Shown: positions 54,824-63,934 of the stretch, in pieces
Layout of the letters: the number at the start of each line of letters is the position of its first letter
Position numbering within the stretch: the first letter of the stretch is position 1
NCBI RefSeq assembly: GCF_039536745.1
Contig: NZ_BAAAZE010000003.1
Span: forward strand, 157,870 to 221,869
Origin: Actimicrobium antarcticum
GTDB lineage: Bacteria; Pseudomonadota; Gammaproteobacteria; Burkholderiales; Burkholderiaceae_D
Direction: 5' to 3'
Length of the DNA: 64,000 bases
Made by a program: the position numbers and the translations under genes
The notes under the pieces: generated by a model
Databases searched by the model: none
Told to the model about the DNA's origin: nothing
The model's input: the letters and a program-made list of their open reading frames with translations, nothing else

Positions 54824-55801
54824 TCAGCCTTTGGTGTCGGACAAGCGCACTCGTGGATCGAGCAGCGAATACATCACGTCGACCACCAGGTTGATGAAGA
54901 TGAAAATCACGACGATCAGCATCAGGTAAGCGACGATCACGGGACGGTCAAGGAAGCGGATCGAGTCGATGATGAGCTTGCCCATGCCGGGCCAGGCGAA
55001 CACCGATTCGGTGACGATGGCAAAAGCGATGATCGAGCCGAATTGCAGCGCGATGACGGTGACGATCGGGATCAGGATATTTTTCAGAACATGCACGCCG
55101 ATGATGCGTGTGTTCGACAGCCCCTTGGCGCGGGCGAACTTGACGTAATCCTGCAGCAGCGCTTCCTGCGCGCCGGCACGGGTCAGGCGAATCACCAGCG
55201 CAATATTGAACAGTGCCAGGTTAAACGCCGGCATCAGCAGATGCCGCAACCCGTCGACCGACAGAAAGCTGACCGGCACGCCCAGCAACAAGGTGGTCGG
55301 CCCGCGTCCGCTGGACGGCAACCAGCCGAGCTGCACCGCAAACACCATGATCAGCATCAGGCCCACCCAGAACGTCGGCAGCGAAAAGCCGAGGATGGAG
55401 ACCGCCATGATGGTCTTGCCGGCGATGCCGTTGGGCCGCAAGCCGGCCCACAGGCCGAGCGGAATGCCGAGCACGATCGACATGATGATGGCGACGATGG
55501 CCAGCTCCATGGTGGCCGGCATGCGTTCGATGATCAGCGTCAGGGCCGGAGTCGAGAAAGCGTACGAACGGCCCATGTCGCCGGCGAGAGCGTTCTTCAC
55601 GAACAGAAAATATTGTTCCCACAGCGGCTTGTCGAGCCCGAAAGCGGCGATGGTACGAAGGCGATCCATCTGGTCGGCATCGGGGCTGATCAGCATGTCG
55701 ATCGGGTTACCGATCGCGTACACACCGACAAACACCAGCAACGACATGACCAGCAGCACGACCAGGCTTTGCAGCAGTCGGCGAATGATAAATACGAGCA
55801 T
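54824..55801 (-). CDS. Peptide ABC importer, permease (DppB type)
   Basis: 325 residues from ATG 55801 (MLVFIIRRLLQSLVVLLVMSLLVF). Six membrane segments; the LGFSLPTFWVGLMLIMVFAVQLGWLP segment (key SLPTFWVGLML) and the EAA loop YVKFARAKGLSNTRIIGVHVLKN mark DppB. A longer frame upstream lacks typical sequence and crosses a hairpin. Confidence 0.94.
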   Translation of the reverse strand: MLVFIIRRLLQSLVVLLVMSLLVFVGVYAIGNPIDMLISPDADQMDRLRTIAAFGLDKPLWEQYFLFVKNALAGDMGRSYAFSTPALTLIIERMPATMELAIVAIIMSIVLGIPLGLWAGLRPNGIAGKTIMAVSILGFSLPTFWVGLMLIMVFAVQLGWLPSSGRGPTTLLLGVPVSFLSVDGLRHLLMPAFNLALFNIALVIRLTRAGAQEALLQDYVKFARAKGLSNTRIIGVHVLKNILIPIVTVIALQFGSIIAFAIVTESVFAWPGMGKLIIDSIRFLDRPVIVAYLMLIVVIFIFINLVVDVMYSLLDPRVRLSDTKG

Positions 55802-55827
55802 GGGGAAACCTGAATCCTGGGACAGCG

Positions 55828-55859
55828 TCACGCCCGCATGCGGCAGGCAGCGGGCGTGA
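55828..55859 (-). promoter_or_regulatory. Perfect 10-bp intercistronic hairpin between binding protein and permease genes
   Basis: TCACGCCCGC and GCGGGCGTGA with a 12-base loop, directly after the binding-protein gene. Not followed by a T-tract, so more likely an mRNA 3'-end stabiliser or processing site than a terminator. Confidence 0.75.
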
Positions 55860-55868
55860 TGGCGTCAG

Positions 55869-57464
55869 TTATTGCTGGACGAACTGATAAGCGTGGGTAC
55901 GCTCGTCGGTACGCGGGATGTAAGCGATGCCTTTTTTGGTCGCCCAGGTGGTGACTTGCTGATGCAACGGAATCAGCCCGCCGTCGTTGATGACGATGGC
56001 CGTGGCATCCTGCAGCAGCTTCAGACGCGCCTTGTCATCGACAGTATTGAGCGCCTGCGTCAGCAGCACATCCATTTTCGGATTGCAGTACTTGGCCCAG
56101 TTGAATCCGCCAAAACCTCTGGCCGGATTGTCGCAGGCAGCCAGTGCGCGCAATGGCGACGAGACTTCGCCGGTCTGCGCGCCCCAGCCGAGCAGGCCGA
56201 GCGAGTATTCCTGCTTGGCGCCGCGGGCCGAGTAGATGGACATCGGCAAGCCTTCGACTTTGGTTGCGACACCGATGCGCGAGAACATTTGGGCGATGGT
56301 CTGGGCGACTTTTTCATCGTTGACGTAACGATTGTTCGGTGTATGCAGCGTTAGCCCGAAACCGTTCGGATAGCCAGCAGTGGCCAGCAATTTCTTGGCA
56401 CCTTCAGGATCGTACTTGACCACTTTCAGCGCCGGGTTGTAGCCGAACAGGGTGGCCGGGACGAGGTTGTTGGTCGGCTCGGACAAGCCCTCCATCACGC
56501 GGTCGCGGATCGCATCGCGATTAATGGCCATCGACAGGGCTGCGCGCACGCGCTGGTCCTGCAACGGATTCTTGTCGAGCGGCTTGCCGTCCTTGTCCGT
56601 GATGAACGGCGACTTTTCACGCGCGGTATCCGGGAACAGATAGATGACGCGATGCGAGACTTTGGAATACAGCGAGATATTCGGGTCGGCGCGCACTTTG
56701 GCGAGGTCGGGTGTCGGTACATTTTCGATCGCCTGCACATCGCCAGCCAGCAGCGCGGCGAGTCGGGTTGAGCCGTTCGGAATGAAGCGCAGCGTCACTT
56801 TGGACCAGGCCGGTTTCTTGCCCCAGTAGGCTTCGTTGCGGTCCATCTCAAGGCGGTCATCGCGCTGAAACTTGACGAATTTGTAGGGGCCGGTACCGAC
56901 CATGCCTTTGCCACTCGAAAAATCATCGCTCGACAAGCCGGTGGTAGCTTTGCGCGAGACGATGTAGATCGAGGTCAGGTCGGCCAGCAACAGAGGATAC
57001 GGTTCCTTGGTAGTGAAGCGGATCGTATGGGCGTCGATGACTTTTTTATTGATGATGGCCTTGGTGTAGACATCCATCTTGCCGGGACTGCCAACGATCA
57101 GCGACGGACGTTCCATCGACCATGCGACATCATCGGCGGTCATCTCGCTGCCGTCGTGGAACTTGACGCCTTTGCGCAGTTTGAATTCCCACGTCAGATT
57201 GTTGATTAAGGTCCAGGATTCGGCCAGTCCGGCGATGACCTTACTGTCGGCATCCATCGTGACCAGCGTTTCGAACATGTGGTCGGACACGTTCAGGTTC
57301 GGAAACAGGTTGTAGAAATGCGGGTCCATCGAGGTCGGTGGCGAACTCATCGCCAGTTTGAATTCCTGCGCAGAGGCGACTGGCGCGGCAAACACGAACA
57401 GCGCGGCAAGCGCCGAGGCAAGCAGATTATTTCGGACGAATTTCGATGATGGCAACAAACGCAT
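55869..57464 (-). CDS. Peptide/nickel-type ABC importer, periplasmic binding protein
   Basis: 531 residues. Signal peptide ending APVASAQE, mature start FKLAMSSPPTSMDPHFYNLFPN. Family 5 signature: FKLRKGVKFHDGSEMTADDVAWSME near residue 95 and GTGPYKFVKFQRDDRLEMDRNEAYWG near 188 (key GTGPYKFVKF). First gene of the dppABCDF-like operon; delivers peptides or related solutes. Ligand unknown. Confidence 0.93.
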   Translation of the reverse strand: MRLLPSSKFVRNNLLASALAALFVFAAPVASAQEFKLAMSSPPTSMDPHFYNLFPNLNVSDHMFETLVTMDADSKVIAGLAESWTLINNLTWEFKLRKGVKFHDGSEMTADDVAWSMERPSLIVGSPGKMDVYTKAIINKKVIDAHTIRFTTKEPYPLLLADLTSIYIVSRKATTGLSSDDFSSGKGMVGTGPYKFVKFQRDDRLEMDRNEAYWGKKPAWSKVTLRFIPNGSTRLAALLAGDVQAIENVPTPDLAKVRADPNISLYSKVSHRVIYLFPDTAREKSPFITDKDGKPLDKNPLQDQRVRAALSMAINRDAIRDRVMEGLSEPTNNLVPATLFGYNPALKVVKYDPEGAKKLLATAGYPNGFGLTLHTPNNRYVNDEKVAQTIAQMFSRIGVATKVEGLPMSIYSARGAKQEYSLGLLGWGAQTGEVSSPLRALAACDNPARGFGGFNWAKYCNPKMDVLLTQALNTVDDKARLKLLQDATAIVINDGGLIPLHQQVTTWATKKGIAYIPRTDERTHAYQFVQQ

Positions 57465-57635
57465 AAAGCTCTCCTATAGGTTGAACACACTCTGACGGTG
57501 CCAGCGTAATATACACAACTTGCGGTGCAAGTTACCGCCCGGTATCCGCATAAAAAACAGGATCGCATCCTGACTGCTGCGACATATCCGGCGATAACCG
57601 TCCCCGTCCATTCTGCAAACACTCAGGTGAACGCC

Positions 57636-58841
57636 ATGAAATTGATCGATCCGATCGTTGAATTCCATTCCGAGCTACAAGCCATACGACGCAATATTCA
57701 TGCCCATCCGGAGCTGTGCTACGAAGAACAGCGTACCGCCGACGTGGTCGCCGCAAAACTGACCGAATGGGGCATTCCGGTGCTGCGTGGCATGGGTGTG
57801 ACGGGTGTGGTTGGCATCATCAAGCGCGGTAGCAGTACCAACGCGATTGGCCTGCGCGCCGATATGGATGCGTTGCCAGTTCAGGAATCGAATACCTTTG
57901 CGCACCGCTCGACAACCGACGGCAAGATGCATGCATGCGGTCATGACGGCCACACGGCGATGCTGCTGGGTGCGGCCCATCATTTGTCGTTGCATGGCAA
58001 TTTCGATGGCACGGTGTATGTGATTTTTCAGCCGGCCGAAGAAGGCGGCGCTGGCGCCAGGCGGATGATTGAAGACGGTTTGTTCGAACGTTGCCCGATG
58101 CAGGCGGTGTACGGCATGCACAACTGGCCGGGACAGGCAGTGGGCACCTTTGGCGTGACGCCGGGTCCGATGATGGCGTCGTCAAACGAGTTCGAGGTGA
58201 TCATCAAGGGCAAGGGCGCGCATGCGGCGCAACCGCACAAAGGTATCGATCCGATCATGGTGGCGGTGCAGGTGGCACAGAGCTGGCAAACCATTGTGTC
58301 GCGCAACAAGAGCCCGCTGGATGCCGGCGTGTTGTCGATCACGCAGATCCATTCTGGCAGCGCGACCAATGTGATCCCGGATGAAGCAACGCTGATTGGA
58401 ACGGTGCGCACCTTCACCATCGAGGTGCTGGACCTGATCGAGCAGCGCATGCGCGATGTCGCCACCCACACTGCGGCGGCATTCGATGCGACCGCCGAAT
58501 TCAATTTCAAGCGCAACTATCCGCCGTTGATCAATCATCCCGAACAGACCGCTTTCGCCGTCGATGTGCTGCGCCAGATCGTCGGCACCGACCACGTCAA
58601 TGCCAGCGTCGAACCGACCATGGGCTCGGAGGATTTCGCGTTCATGTTGCAGGCGATGCCGGGCTGTTATGTCTTCATCGGCAACGGCGAAGGCGACCAT
58701 CGGGACATGGGCCATGGCCTGGGACCGTGCAACCTGCACAACCCGAGCTACGACTTCAACGATGACCTGTTGCCGATTGGTGCGACGTACTGGGTGCGGC
58801 TGGCCGAAGCGTCGCTGCCAGTTGGCGTGGCCGATGCTTGA
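57636..58841 (+). CDS. M20 family amidohydrolase (aminoacylase/hippurate hydrolase type)
   Basis: 401 residues. Opens with HSELQAIRRNIHAHPELCYEE; metal site GLRADMDALPV, KMHACGHDGHTAMLLG, FQPAEEGGAGARRMIEDG and MGSEDFAFML. Family members hydrolyse N-acyl amino acids such as hippurate or indoleacetyl conjugates. Start ATG 57636 has AGGTGA upstream; the region upstream in frame lies in the divergent promoter shared with the peptide importer, suggesting joint function. Overlaps the DUF2891 gene by eight bases. Confidence 0.93.
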   Translation: MKLIDPIVEFHSELQAIRRNIHAHPELCYEEQRTADVVAAKLTEWGIPVLRGMGVTGVVGIIKRGSSTNAIGLRADMDALPVQESNTFAHRSTTDGKMHACGHDGHTAMLLGAAHHLSLHGNFDGTVYVIFQPAEEGGAGARRMIEDGLFERCPMQAVYGMHNWPGQAVGTFGVTPGPMMASSNEFEVIIKGKGAHAAQPHKGIDPIMVAVQVAQSWQTIVSRNKSPLDAGVLSITQIHSGSATNVIPDEATLIGTVRTFTIEVLDLIEQRMRDVATHTAAAFDATAEFNFKRNYPPLINHPEQTAFAVDVLRQIVGTDHVNASVEPTMGSEDFAFMLQAMPGCYVFIGNGEGDHRDMGHGLGPCNLHNPSYDFNDDLLPIGATYWVRLAEASLPVGVADA

Positions 58842-59865
58842 GCCGATTCCTGAGCCGATGTCGCAAATGCCCATCGACGCTTCCGGATTTGCCCGCGTGG
58901 CGCTGGTCAACATCGCGCAGGAGTATCCGAACAAGCTCGATCACGTGATCAATTCGGCGATCGACGTGCGTACACCGCGCGATCTGCATCCGGTGTTCTT
59001 CGGCAGTTACGATTGGCATTCATCGGTACACATGCACTGGTTGCTGGCGCGATTGCTGCGCCGGTACCCGTCATTGCCGGAGGCAGACGAGATCACCGCA
59101 GTATTCGACGAACGCTTCAGTAGTGCCCACATCGCGATGGAAGTCGCCTACCTGCATCAGCCATCACGTTCCACCTTCGAGCGCACGTATGGCTGGGCCT
59201 GGCTGCTTAAATTGCAGGTTGAATTGATGGCGCTGGCGACCTCGCTGCCACGCGCTCGCAACTGGTGCGACGCCGTGCAACCGCTGGCAGATGCGTTTGC
59301 CGAGCGCTATCTGCACTTCCTGCCGCTGGCGCAATTTCCGATCCGTGCTGGCACGCATGCCAACAGCGCGTTCGGTCTGCTGTTCGCGATGGAGTATGCG
59401 CAGGCTACCGGCCACGGCGTGCTGCACGCGCAGATTCGTACCAGCGCACATGACTGGTTTGCCGCAGACGCCAGCTATCCGGCCGGATACGAGCCGGGCG
59501 GCGATGATTTCCTGTCGGGTGGATTGATCGAGGCGGCGCTGATGCAACGCCTGCTCGATGCACCCGCTTTTAGCGCGTGGTGGCAGCAGTTTTGTCCGTC
59601 ATCCGGGACCATGCAAACCTGGCTGGAGCCAGTCCATGCCAGTGACCGCACCGATCCGAAAATGTCGCATCTGGATGGCCTGAACCTGTCGCGTGCCTGG
59701 TGCTGGACGATGCTGAAAAACGACCTGCCATCCGCGCTACAGGTGCCTGTTACAGCAGCCATCCGGCACCACCTCGCCGCTGCGTTGCCGCATGTAGTGG
59801 CGGGTGACTATGTGGGAACGCACTGGCTGGCCAGCTTCGCAATGCTGGCGCTGGACCAGGGCTAA
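58834..59865 (+). CDS. DUF2891 family protein
   Basis: About 343 residues. Recognised by the FFGSYDWHSSVHMHWLLARLLRRYP block near residue 54 (short: YDWHSSVHMHW), RTYGWAWLLKLQ and the C-terminal HLDGLNLSRAWCW and GDYVGTHWLASFA. Soluble, alpha-helical, function unknown, with some likeness to alpha/alpha-barrel glycosidase folds. Start ATG 58834 overlaps the M20 gene by eight bases; ATGs at 58858 and 58867 are alternatives. Confidence 0.85.
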   Translation: MLEPIPEPMSQMPIDASGFARVALVNIAQEYPNKLDHVINSAIDVRTPRDLHPVFFGSYDWHSSVHMHWLLARLLRRYPSLPEADEITAVFDERFSSAHIAMEVAYLHQPSRSTFERTYGWAWLLKLQVELMALATSLPRARNWCDAVQPLADAFAERYLHFLPLAQFPIRAGTHANSAFGLLFAMEYAQATGHGVLHAQIRTSAHDWFAADASYPAGYEPGGDDFLSGGLIEAALMQRLLDAPAFSAWWQQFCPSSGTMQTWLEPVHASDRTDPKMSHLDGLNLSRAWCWTMLKNDLPSALQVPVTAAIRHHLAAALPHVVAGDYVGTHWLASFAMLALDQG

Positions 59866-59872
59866 GCGCGCA

Positions 59873-60787
59873 TCACGCCAGTTTGTCCGCAGCGGTACCG
59901 AGCCGCACGCCGGGATTAGCCATTTCAATGCCCAGCAGGATGGCGGACTGGTCGGCTGCGGCCAGGTCGGGTCCCAGCCGTTGATAGTTCGCCCGCACCA
60001 GCTCGGCCACCGGCAATGTCACGCCGGCAGCACTTGCCGCCAGCAGAATATTGTCCATGTCCTTGGCCTGGCTGCGTACCTGACCACCCGGCTTGAAATT
60101 GCGGTCCAGCATGCGCTGGCCATGCACTTCCAGCAGCCGGCTTTCGGCAAATCCGCCACGCAGTGCGTGCCTGACGGCGGCCGGATCTGCACCGGCCGCC
60201 TGGGCCAGCAGCAGCGCTTCGGCAATCACATTCAATGTCGCACCGACGATGAGCTGATTGCACAACTTGGCGACTTGTCCGGCACCCGCTCCGCCGACCA
60301 GTGTGGGTCGCCCGAACACGTGCAGGATGGCTTCGGCGCGCTGGAAGTCTGCTGTTGAACCGCCGGCCATGACCGCCAGTGTTCCTGCTTCTGCCCCAAG
60401 AACGCCGCCGGACACTGGTGCATCCAGGCAGGCAATGCCGTGACTGTCGAGAACCGCATGCAATGTCAGCGCTTCATCCTGGCGTATCGAACTCATGTCG
60501 ATGACCAGTGCGCCGCGCGGTATTGACGCGATGGCGGCCGCGATGACATCGGCCACCACCGGCCCTGCTTCGAGCATCGTGATGATCACGTCCGCGCTGG
60601 CGACGGCCTGCGCTGGCGTGTCGGCCAGCCGTGCTCCCGATGCGCGGAGTGAACTGGCTTTGGATGCCGTACGGTTCCATACCGTCACGCGGTAGCCGGC
60701 GGCCAGCAAACGGCTTGCCATTGGATGGCCCATCAGCCCGGTTCCAAGAAACGCAATGCCGGGAAGTTGTGTGTGATTGGTCAACAT
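59873..60787 (-). CDS. NAD(P)-dependent dehydrogenase, 3-hydroxyisobutyrate dehydrogenase family
   Basis: 304 residues. Rossmann start IAFLGTGLMGHPMASRLLAAGY, substrate-binding DAPVSGGVLGAEAGTLAVMAGG, and catalytic Lys in AGAGQVAKLCNQLIVGATLN. Oxidises a beta-hydroxy acid such as 3-hydroxyisobutyrate or tartronate semialdehyde. Start ATG 60787; convergent with DUF2891 and divergent from the PagL-like gene. Confidence 0.9.
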   Translation of the reverse strand: MLTNHTQLPGIAFLGTGLMGHPMASRLLAAGYRVTVWNRTASKASSLRASGARLADTPAQAVASADVIITMLEAGPVVADVIAAAIASIPRGALVIDMSSIRQDEALTLHAVLDSHGIACLDAPVSGGVLGAEAGTLAVMAGGSTADFQRAEAILHVFGRPTLVGGAGAGQVAKLCNQLIVGATLNVIAEALLLAQAAGADPAAVRHALRGGFAESRLLEVHGQRMLDRNFKPGGQVRSQAKDMDNILLAASAAGVTLPVAELVRANYQRLGPDLAAADQSAILLGIEMANPGVRLGTAADKLA

Positions 60788-61053
60788 AGTCTTTCGGTTG
60801 GTGCTGCGGACAGGAATTTTTGACAGCACATTGATGTCTGCTGAATGCGGGATTTCACAGCTGGACGTTTTACGCGAAAAAATAATTCAATTTTCGATGC
60901 TCTGCATGGATCCATTTCATTGCATTGTCCACCCGTTATTGGCAATAATGGCCCCCATTCAAAGTAGCGGCTGCTTTGTCGCTACTCGTGGTTTTCAGCG
61001 CTGTCTTTCAGCACTCTGAGGCCATTCCATAATGTTATCCGTCGGGAGTTCGC
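60788..61053. other. Divergent promoter region, no gene
   Basis: 266 bases, AT-rich in the middle. It contains a small stem AGTAGCG (60963-60969) with CGCTACT (60980-60986). Nothing else is supported. Confidence 0.5.
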
Positions 61054-61599
61054 ATGAGCAACACAAAAAGTTTCAAGGCACTGGTCATTGGCTGTCTGTT
61101 ATGCGTTGCCAGTAGTGCGTCGATGGCAGTCGATTCGATGTCGGCGGAGGTCGGTACCGGCAATAAATCGCAGATCTATCGCCTCGGCATGCAATGGAAT
61201 ATGGATCAGCAATGGATGCGCTCGGACAAGTCGGAAATTTGGGGATATTGGGATTTGACGGCGGCAGTCTGGCGTGCGAACCAGTTTGAAAATCGCGTTG
61301 GGGCTACCCAGACGTTTCTCGATATCGGCTTCACACCGACGTTGCGCTGGCAAGGATTGAATCATCAGGGCGTGTATGCCGAGGCAGGACTGGGCCCGCA
61401 TATCAATTCCGACGTCTACGACAACTTTGGTCGCCGCTTGTCGACCAACCTGCAATTCGGTACGCATCTTGGCCTCGGTTACACGTTGGCCAGCGGGCTG
61501 GATCTGTCATTGAGGGTGACGCATTTTTCGAATGGCGGCATCAAGCAACCGAATAATGGCGTCAACTTTGCCGTTGCGCGTATCGGCTACAAGTTTTAA
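61054..61599 (+). CDS. PagL-like lipid A 3-O-deacylase family protein
   Basis: 181 residues. Signal peptide ending SSASMAVDS, then an eight-stranded outer-membrane barrel, ending in YKF with terminal Phe. The PagL core RVTHFSNGGIKQPNNGVNF is present near residue 154: His157 and Ser159 match the catalytic pair, but the glutamate that should follow (NNG-x-E or GEN in characterised PagLs) is replaced by Val-Asn. May be inactive or use another acid. Start ATG follows GGGAG. Confidence 0.85.
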   Translation: MSNTKSFKALVIGCLLCVASSASMAVDSMSAEVGTGNKSQIYRLGMQWNMDQQWMRSDKSEIWGYWDLTAAVWRANQFENRVGATQTFLDIGFTPTLRWQGLNHQGVYAEAGLGPHINSDVYDNFGRRLSTNLQFGTHLGLGYTLASGLDLSLRVTHFSNGGIKQPNNGVNFAVARIGYKF

Positions 61600-61679
61600 A
61601 GACGGTTATTCAGTACTGGTTTTAGTGCCGCTTTTAGCCCATCTCTTTGACCAATCGACGCAGCTTTCCGGGGAAACCG

Positions 61680-62300
61680 ATGTCCGAACCGTTCCATTTT
61701 TATGAGCCACGCGACGGCCATCGCCTGCCGCATGATCCCTTCAATGCCATCGTCGGACCCCGTCCGATCGGCTGGATCTCATCGTGCAATGCCGAAGGTG
61801 CGTTTAACCTCGCGCCCTACAGTTTTTTCAATGCCTTCAACTACACGCCACCAATCGTGGGTTTTTCGAGTGTCGGCTACAAGGACACCGTAAGAAATAT
61901 CGAACAAACCGGCGAGTTCGCCTGGAATCTTGTGACACGTGATCTCGCCGAGGCGATGAATCAGACTAGCGCGCCGGCAGCACCGGATGTCAGCGAATTT
62001 GATCTCGCCGGCTTGACACCTGTGGCGTCGCGCCTGATCAAGGTACCGCGCGTCGCCGAAAGCCATGTGTCGTTCGAGTGCCGCTGCACCCAGATCATCC
62101 AGCTGCAACGCGCCGATGGTGAAAAGGTACCCAGCTGGCTGATTCTTGGTGAAGTGGTAGCCGTGCATATTGCCGAATCGCTGCTCGACGGCGGTGTCTA
62201 CGATACGGCGCGCGCAGGTCATGTGCTGCGTGGCGGTGGTCCGGCTGATTATTTTTCGGTAGGGCCGGGAGAGTTATTCAGGATGGGCCGACCTGGCTGA
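61680..62300 (+). CDS. Flavin reductase-like FMN-binding protein
   Basis: 206 residues. Flavin-reductase split-barrel: FNAIVGPRPIGWISSCNAEGAFNLAPYSFFN near residue 21 (key GPRPIGWIS, NLAPYSFF) and NIEQTGEFAWNLVTRDLAEAMNQTS near residue 82 are hallmarks of the DIM6/NTAB branch. Likely uses NAD(P)H and FMN; partner unknown. ATG 61680 with GGGGA upstream is preferred to an upstream frame. Confidence 0.9.
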   Translation: MSEPFHFYEPRDGHRLPHDPFNAIVGPRPIGWISSCNAEGAFNLAPYSFFNAFNYTPPIVGFSSVGYKDTVRNIEQTGEFAWNLVTRDLAEAMNQTSAPAAPDVSEFDLAGLTPVASRLIKVPRVAESHVSFECRCTQIIQLQRADGEKVPSWLILGEVVAVHIAESLLDGGVYDTARAGHVLRGGGPADYFSVGPGELFRMGRPG

Positions 62301-62398
62301 TGTGCGACGGACTGTTTTTGCTTGATCAAACACGTCATCACGAGTAGGGTCCAGTCCGGCTACGGCTTCTCTTTTACATTTTCAGGACACGATAACGC

Positions 62399-62686
62399 AT
62401 GAATGATCAAGCAACACCGCCCGCATTCTGGGATGAATGGCAATTGGCCGCCGTTGAGGCTGGCGTACCGGTTCCCCTGGCGGAACTGGGCTGCGAAATT
62501 TTACGGACACACCGCAAGAATCGCTGGAGCAAGGATTTTCTGGGCGTGGAAGATGATGGACCGGTCATGCTGGAAATGTGCCTGACCGAACCGGTCGAAG
62601 CAGAGATCCTGTTTATCGAAAACCTGCATCCGTACAATGCGGCGTTGCTCTCGGCAACCCGGAAACGACTTGGTATTACTGGCTGA
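62399..62686 (+). CDS. Small hypothetical protein
   Basis: 95 residues, soluble, acidic, with no family recognised. MNDQATPPAFWDEWQLAAVEAGVP start; EILFIENLHPYNAALLSATRKRLGI end. AGGA precedes the ATG at 62399. Coding-like composition, but no homologue is recalled. Confidence 0.6.
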   Translation: MNDQATPPAFWDEWQLAAVEAGVPVPLAELGCEILRTHRKNRWSKDFLGVEDDGPVMLEMCLTEPVEAEILFIENLHPYNAALLSATRKRLGITG

Positions 62687-62750
62687 GTCATCGATGGCTT
62701 GATCGTCTGCGGATGATCAAGCCACTCTGGCTTTTAACTACCGTCAGCCG

Positions 62751-63251
62751 TCAAGAAATCACATTGACCGACCTGCCCTCACTATTGCGCGTTACGCGAT
62801 CTTCTAGCTCCCCGACGCTGGCGCTGATCGACAACTCCGACTGTTCCAGGGCAGCGCGCATATCTGCATCAAGCTTGTCCACCCTGGCCAGGACAGCGAA
62901 CCGGGACTGCGCATCCAGATCGGCCTGACGCTGCAGGCCGGCTTCCAGCACCACCCGCAACTCCGTGAAGCGCGAGGCTTCGGCCTGATCGGCCAGTTCC
63001 CGGTTGGTGCGTAATTCCTTGGCATGATGACGTGTCTCGAACAGCACTGACGTTTGCAGATACAGCACGAAAATCAGGAAGAAGGCAATCAGCAAGCCCA
63101 GTAAGCCCAGCATGACTAATCCTAGCGGCGCCTGGACATCGGCAACGCCCAGAGACAGGTTGGTGGGCGTAGTGAATGCCGTCCAGTTCAGCGCGGCGAA
63201 TCCTGCAATGGCAGCGAACACAATAAGTAACAACAGCGTGCGGGTTTTCAT
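62751..63251 (-). CDS. Two-helix membrane protein with C-terminal coiled coil (LapA-domain-like)
   Basis: 166 residues. Two membrane segments (TLLLLIVFAAIAGFAALNW and LGLVMLGLLGLLIAFFLIFVLYL) separated by a short periplasmic loop, as in LapA/DUF1049 proteins, then a cytoplasmic helical tail (LRTNRELADQAEASRFTEL and following). A perfect AAAGGAGG precedes ATG 63251. Function unknown. Confidence 0.75.
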   Translation of the reverse strand: MKTRTLLLLIVFAAIAGFAALNWTAFTTPTNLSLGVADVQAPLGLVMLGLLGLLIAFFLIFVLYLQTSVLFETRHHAKELRTNRELADQAEASRFTELRVVLEAGLQRQADLDAQSRFAVLARVDKLDADMRAALEQSELSISASVGELEDRVTRNSEGRSVNVIS

Positions 63252-63600
63252 GCAAAACCTCCTTTTTTCTAGCGTGGTAATCACTTGTCGTTCTACCGGA
63301 CAGTGATCTCGACACCTATTGGAACAGATTAAAGCTAATGCCGTACTTAACAATGTGATCTGAAACGCACTTCACGGCCAGCGTTTTGCCTTGGAGAATT
63401 TTCAGCGGCACTGCGACAGACGCCTGTTTTTCTCTGAAGACATTTCTACAAATCACACTCCCACTCTGATTTCAGAGTTGCGCATAAAGCTGGAATGCGA
63501 GGACTGCAGAACGTAGCTTGACCTGGTCAGGTATCTTCGCTTTGCATCACGTTCCGATTTTGACATCCTGCATCGATACGAAATGCGGTCGTAAACGCAG
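63252..63600. other. Gene-free region before the rRNA terminator
   Basis: 349 bases with nothing recognisable apart from the likely promoter of the membrane-protein gene at its left end. Confidence 0.5.
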
Positions 63601-63625
63601 AATGGCCCTTCTTGCGAAGGGCCAT
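63601..63625 (-). terminator. Terminator hairpin after the rRNA operon
   Basis: AATGGCCCTT and AAGGGCCAT form a 9-bp stem around CTTGCG, 22 bases beyond the last 5S gene on the minus strand. The T-tract is weak. Confidence 0.65.
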
Positions 63626-63647
63626 CTCTGGTACTGCTTGTTACTGA

Positions 63648-63762
63648 GCCTGACGATGACCTACTTTCACACGTGTTGACGCACTATCATCGGCGCAACG
63701 TCGTTTCACGGTCCTGTTCGGGATGGGAAGGGGTGGTACCGACGCGCTATGGTCATCAGGCT
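63648..63762 (-). rRNA. rrf: 5S ribosomal RNA (distal copy)
   Basis: About 115 nt. The RNA starts AGCCTGATGACCATAGCGCG, includes CCACCCCTTCCCATCCCGAA and ACGTGTGAAAGTAGGTCATC, and ends with the complementary CGTCAGGCT helix, the betaproteobacterial 5S pattern. It is the most distal gene of an rRNA operon that enters from the right edge on the minus strand. Ends are estimated to within a few bases. Confidence 0.95.
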
Positions 63763-63884
63763 TGACCGGTCCGTTTCAGGCGATATCCATTACCTTGGAC
63801 ACCTCAAAAAACATAATCTGTAAAAATATTGCGACAAGCGCTCGATTGCCTGCCTATTGCAAATTAATTCGTTACCAATGCAAA

Positions 63885-63912
63885 ACGGCCCACCAATTTC
63901 TTGATGGACCGT
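63885..63912 (-). terminator. Terminator-like hairpin between the two 5S genes
   Basis: ACGGTCCATCAA and TTGGTGGGCCGT (read on the minus strand) pair over 12 positions with two G-U pairs and are followed by TTTTG. Lies just after the proximal 5S gene. Confidence 0.75.
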
Positions 63913-63934
63913 CTTGTGACTTGCGTATAACTGA

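Noticed and set aside
60777..61019. 80-codon frame between the dehydrogenase and PagL-like genes
   Set aside because: Overlaps a real gene start, lacks a ribosome-binding site and spans the divergent promoter region.
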